Positions 1 through 11,819 of a DNA stretch of 64,000 nucleotides are shown here, piece by piece; the first letter of the stretch is position 1; the number at the start of each line of letters is the position of its first letter. Location of the stretch: positions 12,550,427-12,614,426 of the forward strand of contig OX442315.1 of NCBI GenBank assembly GCA_949358305.1, in the 5' to 3' direction. The translations under genes were made by a program, and so were the position numbers. Under the pieces are notes generated by a model. That model worked only from the letters and a program-made list of their open reading frames with translations, was not told the origin of the DNA and made no database searches. The DNA is from Strigamia acuminata (lineage: Eukaryota > Arthropoda > Chilopoda > Geophilomorpha > Linotaeniidae).

Positions 1-541
1 TTGGCAAAAAAATAAAAATAAAAATAACGTAATAACTAATAATAATAAAAAAAAAAAAGTTTAGTGCACTCAAACTGCAGCCACAACGGGCTACAAGACA
101 AGCAGATGAAGTAAGCGAAGAAATGTCAGCAGTTTCCACTTTCCAATCACATAGCGCAGTATCCAAACTTCAAATTGGATGAAAGAAAACTGAGCTCATC
201 ATTATCAGAATCAAAATGAACTACACTTGTCTTGGAAAGAAGGAAGAAAGAAAAGAAAATCCTTTCTGCCAATTAATGAACGATAACAAGAATTTTCGGA
301 AAATGTCGATCAATAACAGAATTAAGTTGCAGCGATAAATTGTAGAACTAAGACAATTGAAATGAATGCTAGAGCAATGCAGTTAAGTGTGTTGTTTCTG
401 TTTTGTGAGGCATCACTTGGAGTGCTACCCAATGACACTTCGCTGTAATGTTCCCTGTTAAACTCTCTAATTTCTACTAAAAGCATTCGAATCTCAACTG
501 TCTAATTTGAAGTTTTATTTATCCAGGAAAGAATTGTCGTT
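1..541. other. AT-rich stretch without gene
   Basis: No open frame with protein-like composition, no splice-flanked exon and no RNA gene was seen. It is simple A/T-rich DNA that leads into an inverted-repeat element beginning near 542. Confidence 0.5.
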
Positions 542-1203
542 AGGTGCATCCAAAGTTTCTGTCGTTATGGTTTATCGTGTTTTTATAAACAGCAAAAACA
601 GAAGACAAGTAAACGGCAATTAAAATTACATTACTCCCATAAGGTTCAAAGTTTTTATTTTTACAATTTTTACCGTTTCTACAACCCCTGGCAAAAAGTA
701 TTCGATCAGCCACCACATGAGTTGATTCAAACTCAAAATCATTTTTTTTTTGCAATCTAAGTAATAATTTATAAACAAAACATTTTATTCACAGAAAAGC
801 CCAAGCCAAATGCTACAATTTAGTGGCAATATGAAAAAAATTGACCAAAATTTAAAAAAGTTACAGATATTTTTGTTGACACCTTTGAGGAAAAAAGTAT
901 TCGATCACAACAAACCTGAGAAAAAAGTATTCGATCACAACAAACCTGAGAAAAAAGTATTCGATTACAACAAACCTGAGAAAAAAGTATTCGATCACAA
1001 CAAACCTGAGAAAAAAGTATTCGATCAAGCACAGAAAATTTTTGAAATGCATCGGGTTTCGCGAGGATGCATATCGGCATTTTGTTATTCATATTAGCGT
1101 GCTATTAGTTTGCAAATACCTTTTGTAAAATTTATTATGAAATGTTAACCCAATATTATTATTTGAGAAGAAAACTGCATAAACAGAAACTTTGGATGCA
1201 CCT
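542..1203. mobile_element. Short element with 20-21 bp terminal inverted repeats
   Basis: The left end at 542-562 (GGTGCATCCAAAGTTTCTGT after one extra A) is the exact reverse complement of the right end at 1183-1203. The interior has no transposase and contains a 30-bp tandem array. A one-ended relative lies at about 34,280-34,300. The size and perfect ends fit a non-autonomous DNA transposon; the superfamily is not clear because no convincing target-site duplication is visible. Confidence 0.6.
890..1030. repeat. 30-bp minisatellite inside the inverted-repeat element
   Basis: About four and a half nearly identical 30-bp units built on AAAAAAGTATTCGATCACAA. The unit is a multiple of three, so it creates open frames on both strands; these are artefacts. 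The core GTATTCGATCA also occurs once outside the array near 698-707, which may be the seed copy. Confidence 0.85.
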
Positions 1204-1624
1204 CCTGAATCTTTAAGGTCAGAGGTTATTTTTCCATGACACATCCTGTCTTCGATGGTGTTTCAAATTTCCAATTTTCAAAAGAAAGAAAAAATGGTTG
1301 AGATTATGGATGAGTAAAAACATGCAATGTGACAAAATTCACTGCTTCCTGTCCATTCACCTTTGGGGGGTAAACCCACTCAAGCAAGCCAAATCCCCTA
1401 ACTACCACTCTCTCACCATCTGTTGTCACTTACCATATGAACTGCCATAAAATACCCAAAAAAATCCAATTTTCATTTGTTTCTTGAACCACATGATTTA
1501 CCATCTTGGCATTTCTTCATCAAACCCGTATCCATAGCAACCCAGACAAGTATCAAATGCAATTTATAGATTCTCGCAGTTCTCAAAAGAGAAGAGCCCT
1601 TTGCAGCTGCGATTTGTTATATTA
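1204..1624. other. No feature seen
   Basis: Unremarkable AT-rich sequence between two transposon-like elements; no exon with splice signals was recognised. Confidence 0.4.
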
Positions 1625-1626
1625 TA

Positions 1627-1778
1627 TCGTATTTTACCGATTAAGAGTCGCCCTTGAATTGTAGCCGCCCTCGAATAGAAGCTGTGGCTGAGACACCAAG
1701 AATACCGTATTTTTGCAAAAGTACGCTATTGTTTCCGTATTTAACCTCAGGCCGCAGCTCTTAATTGATAAAATACGG
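1627..1778. mobile_element. CCGTATTTTA MITE, copy 1
   Basis: One of four copies of a small element ending in CCGTATTTTAYYGATTAAGAG-type inverted repeats, flanked by TA on each side. The other copies are at 7570-7712, 19675-19927 and 36827-36951. This copy has lost part of its left terminal base pattern. It carries no coding sequence. TA flanks fit the Tc1/mariner superfamily. Confidence 0.75.
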
Positions 1779-1782
1779 TATT

Positions 1783-2290
1783 CGTTATAATGAAAGGTTC
1801 GTAAAATCGCAGTTCGTTATAACAAAAATTCGTTATAACAAAAATTCGTTTTCCAAAAATTCGTTAAAACAAAAATTCGTTAAAATTCGTTATAACAAAA
1901 ATTCATTAAAACAAAAATTCGTTATAACAAAAATTCGTTATAACAAAAATTCGTTATAACAAAAATTCGTTATAACAAAAATTCGTTATAACAAAAATTC
2001 GTTATAACAAAAATTCGTTATAACAAAAATTCGTTATAACAAAAATTCGTTACAACAAAAATTCGTTTTAACAAAAATTCGTTATAACAAAAATTCGTTA
2101 TAACAAAAGTTTGTTTTTACAAAAATTCATTATAACAAAAATTCGGTATAACAAAAATTCGTAAGAACAAAAATTTGTTATAACAAAAATTCGTAAAAAC
2201 AAAAATTCGTTATAACAAAATTCGTTATATCGCAGTTCGTTATAATGAAAAATTTGTTATGCCGCAGTTCGCTACAACGAAGAATTCGTT
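1783..2290. repeat. 16-bp minisatellite (AATTCGTTATAACAAA)n
   Basis: Roughly thirty units, the central ones identical and the edges diverged. The core CGTTATAAC is itself palindromic and equals part of the terminal motif of pogo/Tigger-like elements seen at about 28,551 and 6,970. The array may therefore have grown from a transposon end; that origin is inference. Confidence 0.85.
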
Positions 2291-2389
2291 GACACATTAT
2301 TGAAAATAGCTTGCAGTAAATTTCAGAGTGATGCAATAATGTGTTTTGATGCCACAGTTGATTGTGTACAAATTGATTCGCGCTTTAAT

Positions 2390-2880
2390 CCCGCGAGAAA
2401 GAAAAAAAAGCCGTTGGCGCGCAATTTTTAGATGAAATCAGCTCGAGCTTCGGACTATCAACGACGTGTGAATCTGCGCGTTCCGCTGCTGACACAAAAC
2501 GTAATTTTCTTAATACCGACTTGGTTGAATGCAATAAAAGTGAAACTCATCAGTACTTTTCTCCCCCTCCTTAACTCGCGCCATTCCTCCAGCAGGAGAA
2601 ACCCGAGCTGCATTAAGGAGCAATTAGTTCTCACTTAATTGGAAACTTCAACATTACTCACACATCACGTGACACTTAGTGCCGGCTCCTTATTGGCGCA
2701 TCCGAGGAAATGGGTGCAAAAACACTGCGATTTATTTGGCGCATTAACTTATTTGCTCCCCGTGGTGCATTGCTTCAGCTCCGATAATTAAAAAAACTAA
2801 AACGGGTGAAAAAATTTGTTCCACGACCGCCTCCGACTTATCTCCGCCGCCTTTTAAATTACTACTCCAATATACAAGTC
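2390..2880. promoter_or_regulatory. GC-richer island, possible regulatory or exonic DNA
   Basis: This is a clear compositional break from its surroundings, with many CpG sites and no repeat structure. It contains several TAATT/ATTAG cores (for example near 2620-2640), a CACGTGA box near 2667-2673 and TTGGCGC-like words. No open frame in it looks like a protein I recognise. It may be a cis-regulatory module or the promoter of a gene whose exons I cannot see. Confidence 0.25.
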
Positions 2881-3069
2881 AAGTTTCTTTTTATTCCCTT
2901 CACTTCGCAAAAGAAATGATCACATCCGCGTTTGCAACGACCGAAGATCAAACGTCATTCCTCCTGCAAAAACGACGCCAAGAACTACAAATTGCTTCTC
3001 TCAACTCATTCTTCTACGACAATTAAATTCCATTATCTTGGTCGTGCATTGCTGTCTTTTGAGGTCACT

Positions 3070-3900
3070 GCTGCTAAGGATTTAGGGGGCCCTAGGCTTT
3101 ACAGGATTTTGGAGCCCTAGGTATTATAAGATTTTAGGGCCCTGAGTATTATAGGATTTTTGAGGCCCTGTGTATTATAGGATTTTTGGGGCCTAAGCTT
3201 TGCAGTATTTTGGGGCCCTGGTCAATGGAGGATTTTGGGGCCCTGGGCAATGCAGGATTTTGGGGCCCTGGGTATTGTAGGATCTTGGGGCCCTGGGAAA
3301 TGCAAGATTTTGGGGCCCTGGGCAATGCTGGATTTTGGGGCCCTGGGTATTGTAGGATTTTGGAGCCCTGGACAATGCAGGATTTTGGGGCCCTAAGCAA
3401 TACAGGATTTTGGGGCCATGGGCAATGCAGGATTTTGGGGCCCTAGGTATTGTAGGATTTTGGGGCCCTGGGCAATGCAGGATTTTGGGCCCTGGGTATT
3501 GTAGGATTTTGGGGCCCTGGGCAATGCAAGATTTTGGGCCCTGGGTATTGTAGGATTTTCGGGCCCTGGGCGATGTAAGATTTTGGGGCCCTGGTTATTG
3601 CAAAATTTTGGGGCCCTGAGTATAATAGGATTTTGGGACCCTGGGTATAATAGTATTTTGGGGCCCTGGACATTCCAATATTTTGAGGCCCTATACGTTT
3701 TTGACTTTGGAGGCCAAGATGGTGCAGAATTTTGAGCTCCTAGGCGTTTTTGGACTTCAGGGCCATGGGTATATTTGGATTTTAAAGCCCTGCATGAGCG
3801 TTTTTGGATTTTGGGGCCCTAAGCATTGTAGAATTTTTTGGCCCTGGACATTATAGAATTTTGGAGTCCTGAGCATTGTAGGATTTTGAGCCCCTTGAAC
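3070..3900. repeat. 25-bp GC-rich minisatellite
   Basis: About thirty diverged units of roughly 25 bp, each with GGATTTTGGGGCCCTGGG. The GGGGCCC core is a partial palindrome. Open frames on both strands here (Pro/Gly/Gln-rich) follow from the repeat and should not be annotated as genes. Confidence 0.9.
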
Positions 3901-3904
3901 TGAC

Positions 3905-4620
3905 AGATTTTGTGCCCCTTGGTGCTGCTGTGTGATCTACAAGCGCCTTAGCATTTGATAATTTTCTGCATGTAAGAATATTTTTTAAAAAATTATGTAA
4001 ATTTATTTATTATATCCAAGATGATTAATAGAGGACTTCCCACCTGCCCCTTTTGTTGCAATATTATAAATTTGTGGACAAATGGCGGCTTACCAAGAGT
4101 GCAAGACTAATGTCTTGCCTTTTTTGTTAAATTTGAACAATTCATCATTTGTCGATCCATGAATGCACCACTGTGCAAAATCATAATAAAGTTTGGTATC
4201 TAAGTTTGGTTTAATTCCAAGAGACAGAAAGACCACTGACTTGAGAAGTGTTCATCTTCCTTGTATCCAAACACATCATTAAGGCACCCCCGATTGGGTT
4301 TGTATATCAATCTCTCTTTTACAGGTTAAAGCCCGCGTGATTGTGAAGGAGATATGTCAAACCGGAGACAGTTGATCACTTGTGCCAATTCCAGTGACAG
4401 GACAGCATGTCCAGTCCCAAGGGGAACACTCCAACCACGTGGGCTGAGAGCCACCATCTGCCAATCGTTGTAACTGGAGTCAAGGATGCGCTGCCGACGT
4501 TATCCACTATATTGTCGAAAAGCCAGTAACGCAGCATGCACAATGCACATATAAAAATGTCGTAAAATTCCGTGAATATGCATGCAAATTTCTTGGGATC
4601 CATACAAATCCTTGTGAATC
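3905..4620. other. No gene recognised
   Basis: Mixed-composition DNA between two minisatellites. A minus-strand open frame at 4376-4633 has no recognisable domain and runs into the 21-bp array, so it was not accepted. Confidence 0.4.
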
Positions 4621-4624
4621 TATA

Positions 4625-4935
4625 CACATCCATATAAATCTATACTAAATCCATATAACTCTATACTAAATCCATGTAAATCTATACTAAATCCATGTAA
4701 ATCTATACTGAATCCATGTAAATCTTAAATAAATTCATGTAAATCTTTACTAAATCCATGTAAATCTCTACTAAATCCATGTAAATCTCTACTAAATCCA
4801 TGTAAATCTCTACTAAATCCATGTAAATCTCCACTAAATCCATGTAAATCTCCACTAAATCCATGTAAATCTCCACTAAATCCATAAAAATCTATAATAA
4901 ATTCTTGTAAATCTATCCAAATCAATGAAAATTCA
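4625..4935. repeat. 21-bp minisatellite
   Basis: About a dozen units of 21 bp related to CTAAATCCATGTAAATCTCTA, degenerate at the left edge and nearly uniform at 4740-4880. Two of the three minus frames stay open and read as 7-residue repeats; these are spurious. Confidence 0.9.
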
Positions 4936-4959
4936 TGCACATTCATGAAAACTCAAAAA

Positions 4960-6960
4960 TCCATCAAAAAAATCCATACGGCAGTCATTCCTATCCCATT
5001 CTATTTCAAATTCCCAAGACACAGCAAATATGGTTCCCCAATTAGGACTTTCAGTATCACCCAAAAAAATTAATTTGCTAATCTTGCATAACCTTCAAAA
5101 TTCTAATCATGCAAATTTAAAACACACTGAAATCTATACAAATCAATGCAGATCTGCATATTAATATTACATGCCAAATGCACATTTGCTAGAAATATCA
5201 ACTACCAACAAATATATTTTTAAAATACCCACTGTCTGATCGATGTGCAGTCAATATTTATTGGGTTCAAGCACTTACAAACAGATTTTTCTCTTTTAGG
5301 TTAAAATTTAATAAGAGAGTAAAAAAAAAAGAAATGACTGTTAACATTTGAAAAATCATCATTACATGAAGACATTTTTTTCCAGAGATTCGCTCAGATG
5401 GAAATGAAGAGGAGTTCCACAGCCCACGGCCAACTGTGCTGCAGAGCCAGCAAATGCGTGAAGCCCATATTTTTCCAACACAAATGCCAACAGCTATCAT
5501 TGGTTTAAATGAAGTGATAAAAGTTGAGTTGAAAATGCAAAATTGCATCTCCAAGTGGGAAGCAGGAAACAGATTCTCAAAACCTCCTAAATTGACATTC
5601 CTGTTCATTTTCCTCCTACACTCTCCTCATTATTCTAATGGCAGTCGCTGCGTAAAGACCGAAAAGTCCATATCCTAACAACTGCTGAATAAATGACAAA
5701 CCACTTTTTTAAAACAGCTAAATAGCTCAAAAACAATCCAAATCTTCAACTTAACTCTTATCTAATAACTAAATAACTAACCACAGATACGGAAGAATCC
5801 GATAAGAGAAATCGTCAAAAATCTCCGTACTTTTTTCAAGAATTTCTTTTTTTTTTAGATAAATAATCAATTAATTTAAATTAAATAAATGGTTTTAGAC
5901 TAATTTGATAATGCTCTACATCTTTGTAATTGAAACTTTTTCTATATCTCTAATAGTTTAAAAGTTATCACACAAATGACCTTGAAGATAACCTTGAAGG
6001 GCTAATTTGAGTTCAGAATTAGATTGCCCCCAACCAACTTCCTATATTCTCCCAACAACAAATTTGTGATATCTCCACTAGTTGGAAATATATTTGGCAG
6101 TTAAAATAGTCAAAAGATTTTTCGAACGCTAAAAATATTTTGATTATTTTCCAAAAATCTCAATCAAATGTTCATAGCTTTTTCCCCCCATAAAATCCAA
6201 ACAAAATTTTAAGATTCAATTCAAATTTCATATTAAAATTAATTGAACAAAGCTAATTCCAAAAAAAAGCAATAATAGGCTAATAATAATAAAAAAAATT
6301 CCATTAACTTAAAACTTTATCTAGAAATGCTGTTCCACTTCAACATGAAAATATAAGATTCATATCCAAGACTCCAAGAGTAAAATTAGCTCCTCTAATC
6401 TGCAGATAAAACAGAACTTGAGAAGGAACAAATGAAAGACATTTTTCATTTCCTGCGTATATTGAAAACGACTTGCTTTCAGCAGTTCCAACTAATCTGC
6501 ATAAAGGACTTTGGTATAATAAAATTCGTTCAGACAAACCTAACAACAAAAAACAGAGAAACATTCACTAATTCCACCACGAAAACAACACAACAACTTC
6601 ATCATGCAACATTATTTATTGCAGTATCTTGCCTCTACTTACAACCAGGTGTGAGGTTGAATAACTTCCTAACATTATTTCCTCCATGCCCAGAAATTAT
6701 TTATTTAGAAAAAAAAAAAATGTAGAAAAAAATCCATGGGTGGTCAAATTCCACACTTGTGTGCAAAAAAATAAAAATAAGTGATCTAGAATAACTTGGT
6801 GCAAAGTTATTTAGTTCAAGGCCAATGTGTGAAAACATCACAGGTTGTTATTATGACGTTAATAAATTTGAGTAGCAAGCCAAGAAAATATAGAGGGAAA
6901 AGAAATTGCATTAATTCAATGGGCAACTAATTTATTGGTGGGATTTTTATTAAATTTCTT
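4960..6960. other. Gene-free stretch with one dispersed repeat
   Basis: Apart from a dispersed repeat copy at about 5885-6025, I see only AT-rich DNA and short open frames without protein-like character. Confidence 0.4.
5885..6025 (+). repeat. Dispersed repeat E, copy 1
   Basis: Shares a roughly 130-bp segment with 9095-9225 (same strand) and a shorter part with 22,195-22,275 (opposite strand). The family core reads like GTGCTCTACAACTTTGTAAT followed by TTTCTCTATCTCTRATRG and a tail with TGACCTTGAAGAT. No coding potential; it is an old interspersed repeat of unknown class. Confidence 0.6.
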
Positions 6961-7071
6961 GCCAAATAGTGCAACCTCGTTATAACAAACACTCCTACCC
7001 TAAAAACCTCGTTATAACGAGATATTTTCCAATAGCTTTCATTAGAAATCTTTAAAAAAAGAAGAAAAAAA

Positions 7072-7262
7072 CCTGCATAATAATAACAAATGTACAAGCG
7101 GAGTTCTCTGAGCTTCCGCATGAAGATAGAATTCTGGATGAAGTCGTGGAACGTGATCCTTGCGCATGGACAAACTCAACCTCGTTGCTACGTAACAAAG
7201 CCCTTGAATCAGATTTCACAAACAACTTTTGGCTTCAGTTGCCTAAAAGATTTCCTCGATAA
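7072..7262 (+). pseudogene. Possible remnant of a coding segment
   Basis: One plus frame reads for about 60 codons with normal amino-acid composition, including a stretch like ERDPCAWTNSTSLLRNK, and ends at a stop near 7260. Two CCTCGTTATAAC motifs lie just upstream at 6970-7020, which hints at a pogo/Tigger-type transposon context. I cannot place it in a protein family, and no splice sites frame it convincingly. It could equally be a chance open frame. Confidence 0.2.
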
Positions 7263-7460
7263 ATATTCACAAAACCTCGACAGTTTCGAGCGGATGAGAA
7301 TATTTAAGCCTAACTTCATTGCTCGAGTCCTCTTGTGGCAAATACTCACCGATCCGAAGTTCCATAGTGTTTTCGTATGTTTCTCCAACAACTCATAACA
7401 GAAACATAAGCTACTTCGAATCAAAAATCTGGTTTGTTCCCCATTGTAGGGACAAGTGAT

Positions 7461-7812
7461 GAGTTATAATTACTAATTATATTCATTTACATCAATAACA
7501 CTTTGAAATGGCATAAAGTTGTTATTTAACACCTGATTTCACTCGAATAAATTTTTTTTATTTTGCATACCGTATTTTACCGATTAAGAGTTGCCCTCGA
7601 ATAGTAGCCGCGACTGAGACACCAAAAATACCGTATTTTTGCAAAAGTACGGTATTGTTTCCGTATTTAACCTCACGAACGATGACCGTACGCTTTGTTC
7701 AATAAAATACGGTATTTTAATTTTTATTTTGCATAAAATGGAATTTTTAGTGCATATTTTATGCGCATAAAACGAATTTTATTTTGCATAAATATCAAGG
7801 TCTAGTTATAAC
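7461..7812 (+). mobile_element. hAT-like element, 3' part, with a nested MITE
   Basis: It matches the right half of the complete element at 24,366-24,907 from the motif TTATAATTACTAATT to the terminal GGTCTA. The match is interrupted at 7570-7712 by a copy of the CCGTATTTTA MITE. The left half is missing. Confidence 0.7.
7570..7712. mobile_element. CCGTATTTTA MITE, copy 2, inserted in a hAT-like element
   Basis: The inverted ends CCGTATTTTACCGATTAAGA and TAAAATACGG are flanked by TA duplicates at 7568-7569 and 7713-7714. The host element at 24.8 kb shows the equivalent uninterrupted site (TTTTGCATATTTC). That gives direct evidence for the insertion, its exact borders and a TA target, as in Tc1/mariner MITEs. 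Confidence 0.85.
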
Positions 7813-8534
7813 TGAAACTTTATTAATAATACAAGAAATAAACAACCGCTAAGATTGCTGCGTTTTCTTCCGAACCATCTCTTCCCACAACCGTATGTTT
7901 AAAGCCGCATTGAGTTTGGTCAATATCGATGACTTCGGTATTGTCCAATCGAATACACGGCTCGTTCGACAAATACATCTAACGTCATCTCAACCAGAGT
8001 GAGTCCTCAAGAAGTCGTTTCATCGAACCCTCGAACATCCAATAACCCGAACGGGCATTCCGCCTGGCTTGATCCCGATTTCCAGTATGAATACGCACCG
8101 CGAAACCGTGGCCTATCAATCCTTTTGACTTTAACGAGATTTTAGCAAAGTGTGACTTTCCAACCTAAATTGCGCGCAAACCCCAATCCTTACAGATGCA
8201 CTCTGTCGTTCCATCGTTACTGAAAAAAATTATTCTGCCTACTGTTAGTCAAACCATTGTCCTCACTCCAATTGGCCAATTGCCACTCTTCTCTTCTACT
8301 GAGTCTACACTGTTGAAACTTAATTATCCGTTAAGTGTTTGAACTTTTTGTTTACAGCAGCCATGTAAGTGCTTTATCAAATTAACGGATGACAACATAT
8401 TGCTTCGCAATTAGCTTTAAAGTGATGTATTCATTTCTTTTCCTCTTTCCCTTCCTTTTTACATCTAATTCGAAATCTCAAGCACATTCAACATCAATCA
8501 TTTAGCACTTAACAGTTGCAATGCTGTTTTTTTA

Positions 8535-8740
8535 TTGACTTGGTTGGCACTTGGCAAATCCGTCACGTATTGTGCAGGCATTAGCGTTGTTTGTCAGCAA
8601 TTTGGTACAAGTTAGCGGCAGAATCAAGCAGGTCTCATCAAATAAATGGAATAATTTCTTCTTGCTACATTTCAAGCAATCAACTGGCTTTCATCTTCTC
8701 ATTAGCTAACATGAAGCCAAGCAGTGATCTGCTTGACTCC
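8535..8740 (+). repeat. Left arm of a diverged inverted repeat
   Basis: The segment around GGCAAATCCGTCACGTATTG, down to TTTCATCTTCTCATTAG, reappears in reverse at 11,645-11,815. The Tc1-like transposase remnant at 10,447-10,749 and a copy of repeat A lie between the arms. The arms may be the ends of an old composite element or two independent insertions. Confidence 0.6.
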
Positions 8741-9094
8741 TGTTGACAAAGATGAGAAAGCTGTTTGCAATCATCTAGGAATTATTGGACGACTAAACAA
8801 GAGCAATTATTTTGTTCAATAATCCCACAAAAGTGAACCACGCAAGCGCCGACCGGCCGAGTTTACAACATACGTTGAATGAAAAGTCGCCGCTTGTCCA
8901 AACAGTAGCAGATTACCCATAAGACAAATTAGGCACGTGACTAGGGGTCACAGAGGTTTAAGAGCCCCATAAATCAAATTTTTTTTTTTTACTCAAGAAA
9001 GTAAAATATTACTTTCTTGAGTCAGATTTTCCTTGTTTGTTGATAATGCCATTATTGGTGCTTTGTATTGTTTTGAATTATTTGTTAATGCATA

Positions 9095-9225
9095 TTTCTA
9101 GACTAATTAGAGGGTGCTCTTCAACTTTCTAATTGGAAATTTTTCTCTATCTCTGATGGTTTCAGAGTTACCAACTTAATTACTGTGAAGATGACCTTCA
9201 AGGTCAAATTCAAGATCATGACTAA
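9095..9225 (+). repeat. Dispersed repeat E, copy 2
   Basis: Same family and orientation as 5885-6025, with the best-preserved TGACCTTCAAGGTCA-like tail. Confidence 0.6.
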
Positions 9226-9316
9226 AAAGCCTTCTTATTCGTATGTTTGTATATTCAATCTTTCACTTTTAACTCACGATAAGCACAAAAAAAATAAAAA
9301 TTAAGGACCCATCAAC

Positions 9317-9985
9317 ACTAGACCAGAATTCTGAAAGCATTAGTTAAACAATAAACAACTTGCCACCAATTCTTGAAGCAAATTACCTTACAAACGATTA
9401 CTGACGTTTGTTTCCATGAATATTCATCGCGACACTTCCAAAACTTCGAAGTGAATCAGAAAACAAACATGCATGTTTCATACTTACAGGCATTTATTTA
9501 TTTCATTTATTTATTTTATTTTTTTTTCCCATTTTATTTATTTATGGAAAGAATTATTACAAATTGCTTCGACTCAGCTGTTTTGAGACGAAGATTGAAT
9601 CTGCAGATTTGTTGTGATCCGCAGGAACATTAAATGCAGATACCTGGCGCGATTAAATCTATCGAAGCTCACGAAGCGACGAGACTTAAAGTTTCACTCG
9701 CACGGCGAGATATAGATTTTGCTTTTGCACCATAGGGGGCGTTAATGTGAACATAAAATAAAGAAAATATTAATGCAACGTTCCAAAATTCCTTCGTTTT
9801 ATGTGGATTTCAACAGTTTACCACATGGTGCACTGTAATTGCTTGAGCTAAAGCCCATCAGCCAAACTTCAGGCGTTAAGCGAAGATCAGAATTCAGAAT
9901 TCACAAGATGCGAATTTTTCGCTCTTGACCTGTGGAGTCTATTCAAAAATCTTGCTCGCCAGAAATTGGCCAAACCACAGATGTA
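9317..9985 (+). mobile_element. Repeat A, copy 1 (about 660 bp)
   Basis: A long, well-conserved match in reverse orientation to 32,785-33,503. Shared landmarks are ACAATAAACAACTTG near the start, GGAAAGAATTATTACAAATT in the middle, GGGGGCGTTAATGTGAAC, and TCTATTCAAAAATC near the end. No transposase frame is present. The T-rich run in the middle differs in length between copies. It is a non-autonomous transposable element of unknown class. Confidence 0.7.
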
Positions 9986-10446
9986 AATGGAAGTTTTCGG
10001 TTGCCATTTTCTTAGATCTGAATTTTTAAAGTGTAATGGACCAATTTAATGAATTAATAAAGTCTGCAAATGATAAAACTGCGCTCGGCTTTCTAAAGAT
10101 GCATCAAATGCCATCACTTTCATTTTCTATGCACAAAAAAGCACTTTTGACATAAAAAATTGCACCAAAATACTAAAATGAAGCACGACACTACCGGCAA
10201 TTTCACTCTGCCAAGGTTTTTACTGTCAAACCGCCATACCGCCAAATGAAAACCGCAAAACTAAAACCCGCTATGCATTTACCGCAGACGTTCTGCAGGA
10301 AAGCAAACACCGAATAATTAAAAGTCGAAAAAGTGATAAGAAGGAAGCGAGTCCAATCAAAATAAAGAGATGTCCAATGTTGTCCATTGAAAGGGCTATC
10401 TAGTCCAATAATTTTTTTTGATTAGACTTATACTTGGGGGGCCAAC

Positions 10447-10749
10447 TTAGCAAAGGTCAAATACCAGATATACCAGAATAGCAGCTGCATTCAAAAAGTC
10501 TAAAACGACTCGTTTCTGTCGTTGATTTTTGCTTTTAACGAATCTAATTGAGTCAGAAGTTGCTTGAAATTGTGTGCCCTTCTCAGGTATACCAACCGGC
10601 TCATTTTCATAATAATCCAGCTTCATTTTGAACAGCTGCCATAGAAACTCAATTGGATTGAGGTTTAGTAACTGGGCTAGAAACTCTAGAATCTCAATTT
10701 CGCTCCTTTTGAATCCAGTTTTTAAAAACCTGCACCACTGTTCCAGCAA
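10447..10749 (-). pseudogene. Tc1/mariner-like transposase fragment
   Basis: The minus strand keeps a 100-codon frame that resembles the C-terminal part of Tc1-type DDE transposases. A segment of the form I.IL.F.AQ...LNPIE.LW is followed by a basic stretch, matching the family's DLNPIENLW block, whose Glu is the third catalytic acid. The two upstream Asp residues and the helix-turn-helix region are not readable: further upstream the frame has stops. The copy is therefore dead. It lies between the inverted arms at 8.5 and 11.7 kb. Confidence 0.6.
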
Positions 10750-11644
10750 AATTGATGATGTTGTTTGGAGTGTTCACACTCCATCTTCTTTTTCCGCCAC
10801 CCGTACTTTTATGTTAATGAAAGACTTATGCAAATATTCCTGTTCGTGGTGCCTCGTGTCTGACTTCATCCGACTAGATCCGACTACAATCGGAACACAA
10901 CACAAGAAACACAACATATCACAACGTATCAGTCACGTATTCACGTTGTCGTCAACAAAAAAATACATTAACATATTTTACAACAGCACAGGCCTACTTA
11001 GTTAGCAAGCAATACTACCCGCACCCATGTGTATTGGGCCGCATGTATTTTTTAATGTTAAAAAAATAAAATGGTGAAATTCAAACCCTAAAAAATGCTT
11101 CTAATCAAAACAAATAAATGAAGCTTAAAGAACAAACATTGGGCTTTATTTTTTTTAAAAAAATGAATTTTTAACTTAAATGGGCCAAAAGTTATGTCCA
11201 TTTGAATATGCGCTACTTGGCACAAGTGTATTTGGCCACCACGCTAATTGCCTTAAGTGAGTTGGGCCGGTAGAAAAAGCTTAGCACCACATTCAAAAAA
11301 TCACAAAAAAACCGGTTACTTCAGAAAATCATTGTTTATTTGATCAATACATTTCAATACTTTGTTGGATAACCAAAATTTTGTATGTGATTGTGCAGGC
11401 CAAGTCAAAACCTAACTGTGATGCGTGTTATCCAATCAGCACACAGAACAACGAATCAATAAGAAATAACCCACAGATGGTTGCAACTTGTCATTGTGCG
11501 TACCTATTATCAAATACCGAATAACCATACCAAATGTCTGCCGAATAGACCTTGCATCCACACATCGGTGCAATTTTTTCCACTTCAATGCGGCTCTGCG
11601 ACTCTGCATGATTGTAAAAAATGTGACCTTATGTGCAAAAAGCA

Positions 11645-11815
11645 CAGCTTGGATTCAACTCACCTAATGAGAAGATGAAAGCAAATTGATTGCTTCAAAT
11701 TGAAGAGAAATAAAATTATTCTAGCTATGTTCAATGAGACCTGCAGTTAACTTATTGCAAATTGCCGACAAACAAGCGCAATACGTGACGGATTTGCCAA
11801 CCAGGCTGCAAAGTC
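11645..11815 (-). repeat. Right arm of a diverged inverted repeat
   Basis: Reverse complement of 8535-8740; CAATACGTGACGGATTTGCC is the best-conserved block. Confidence 0.6.
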
Positions 11816-11819
11816 GATA

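Noticed and set aside
3149-3673. Pro/Gly/Gln-rich open frames on both strands
   Set aside because: They follow the 25-bp minisatellite period, have no start context or splice signals, and occur in several frames at once.
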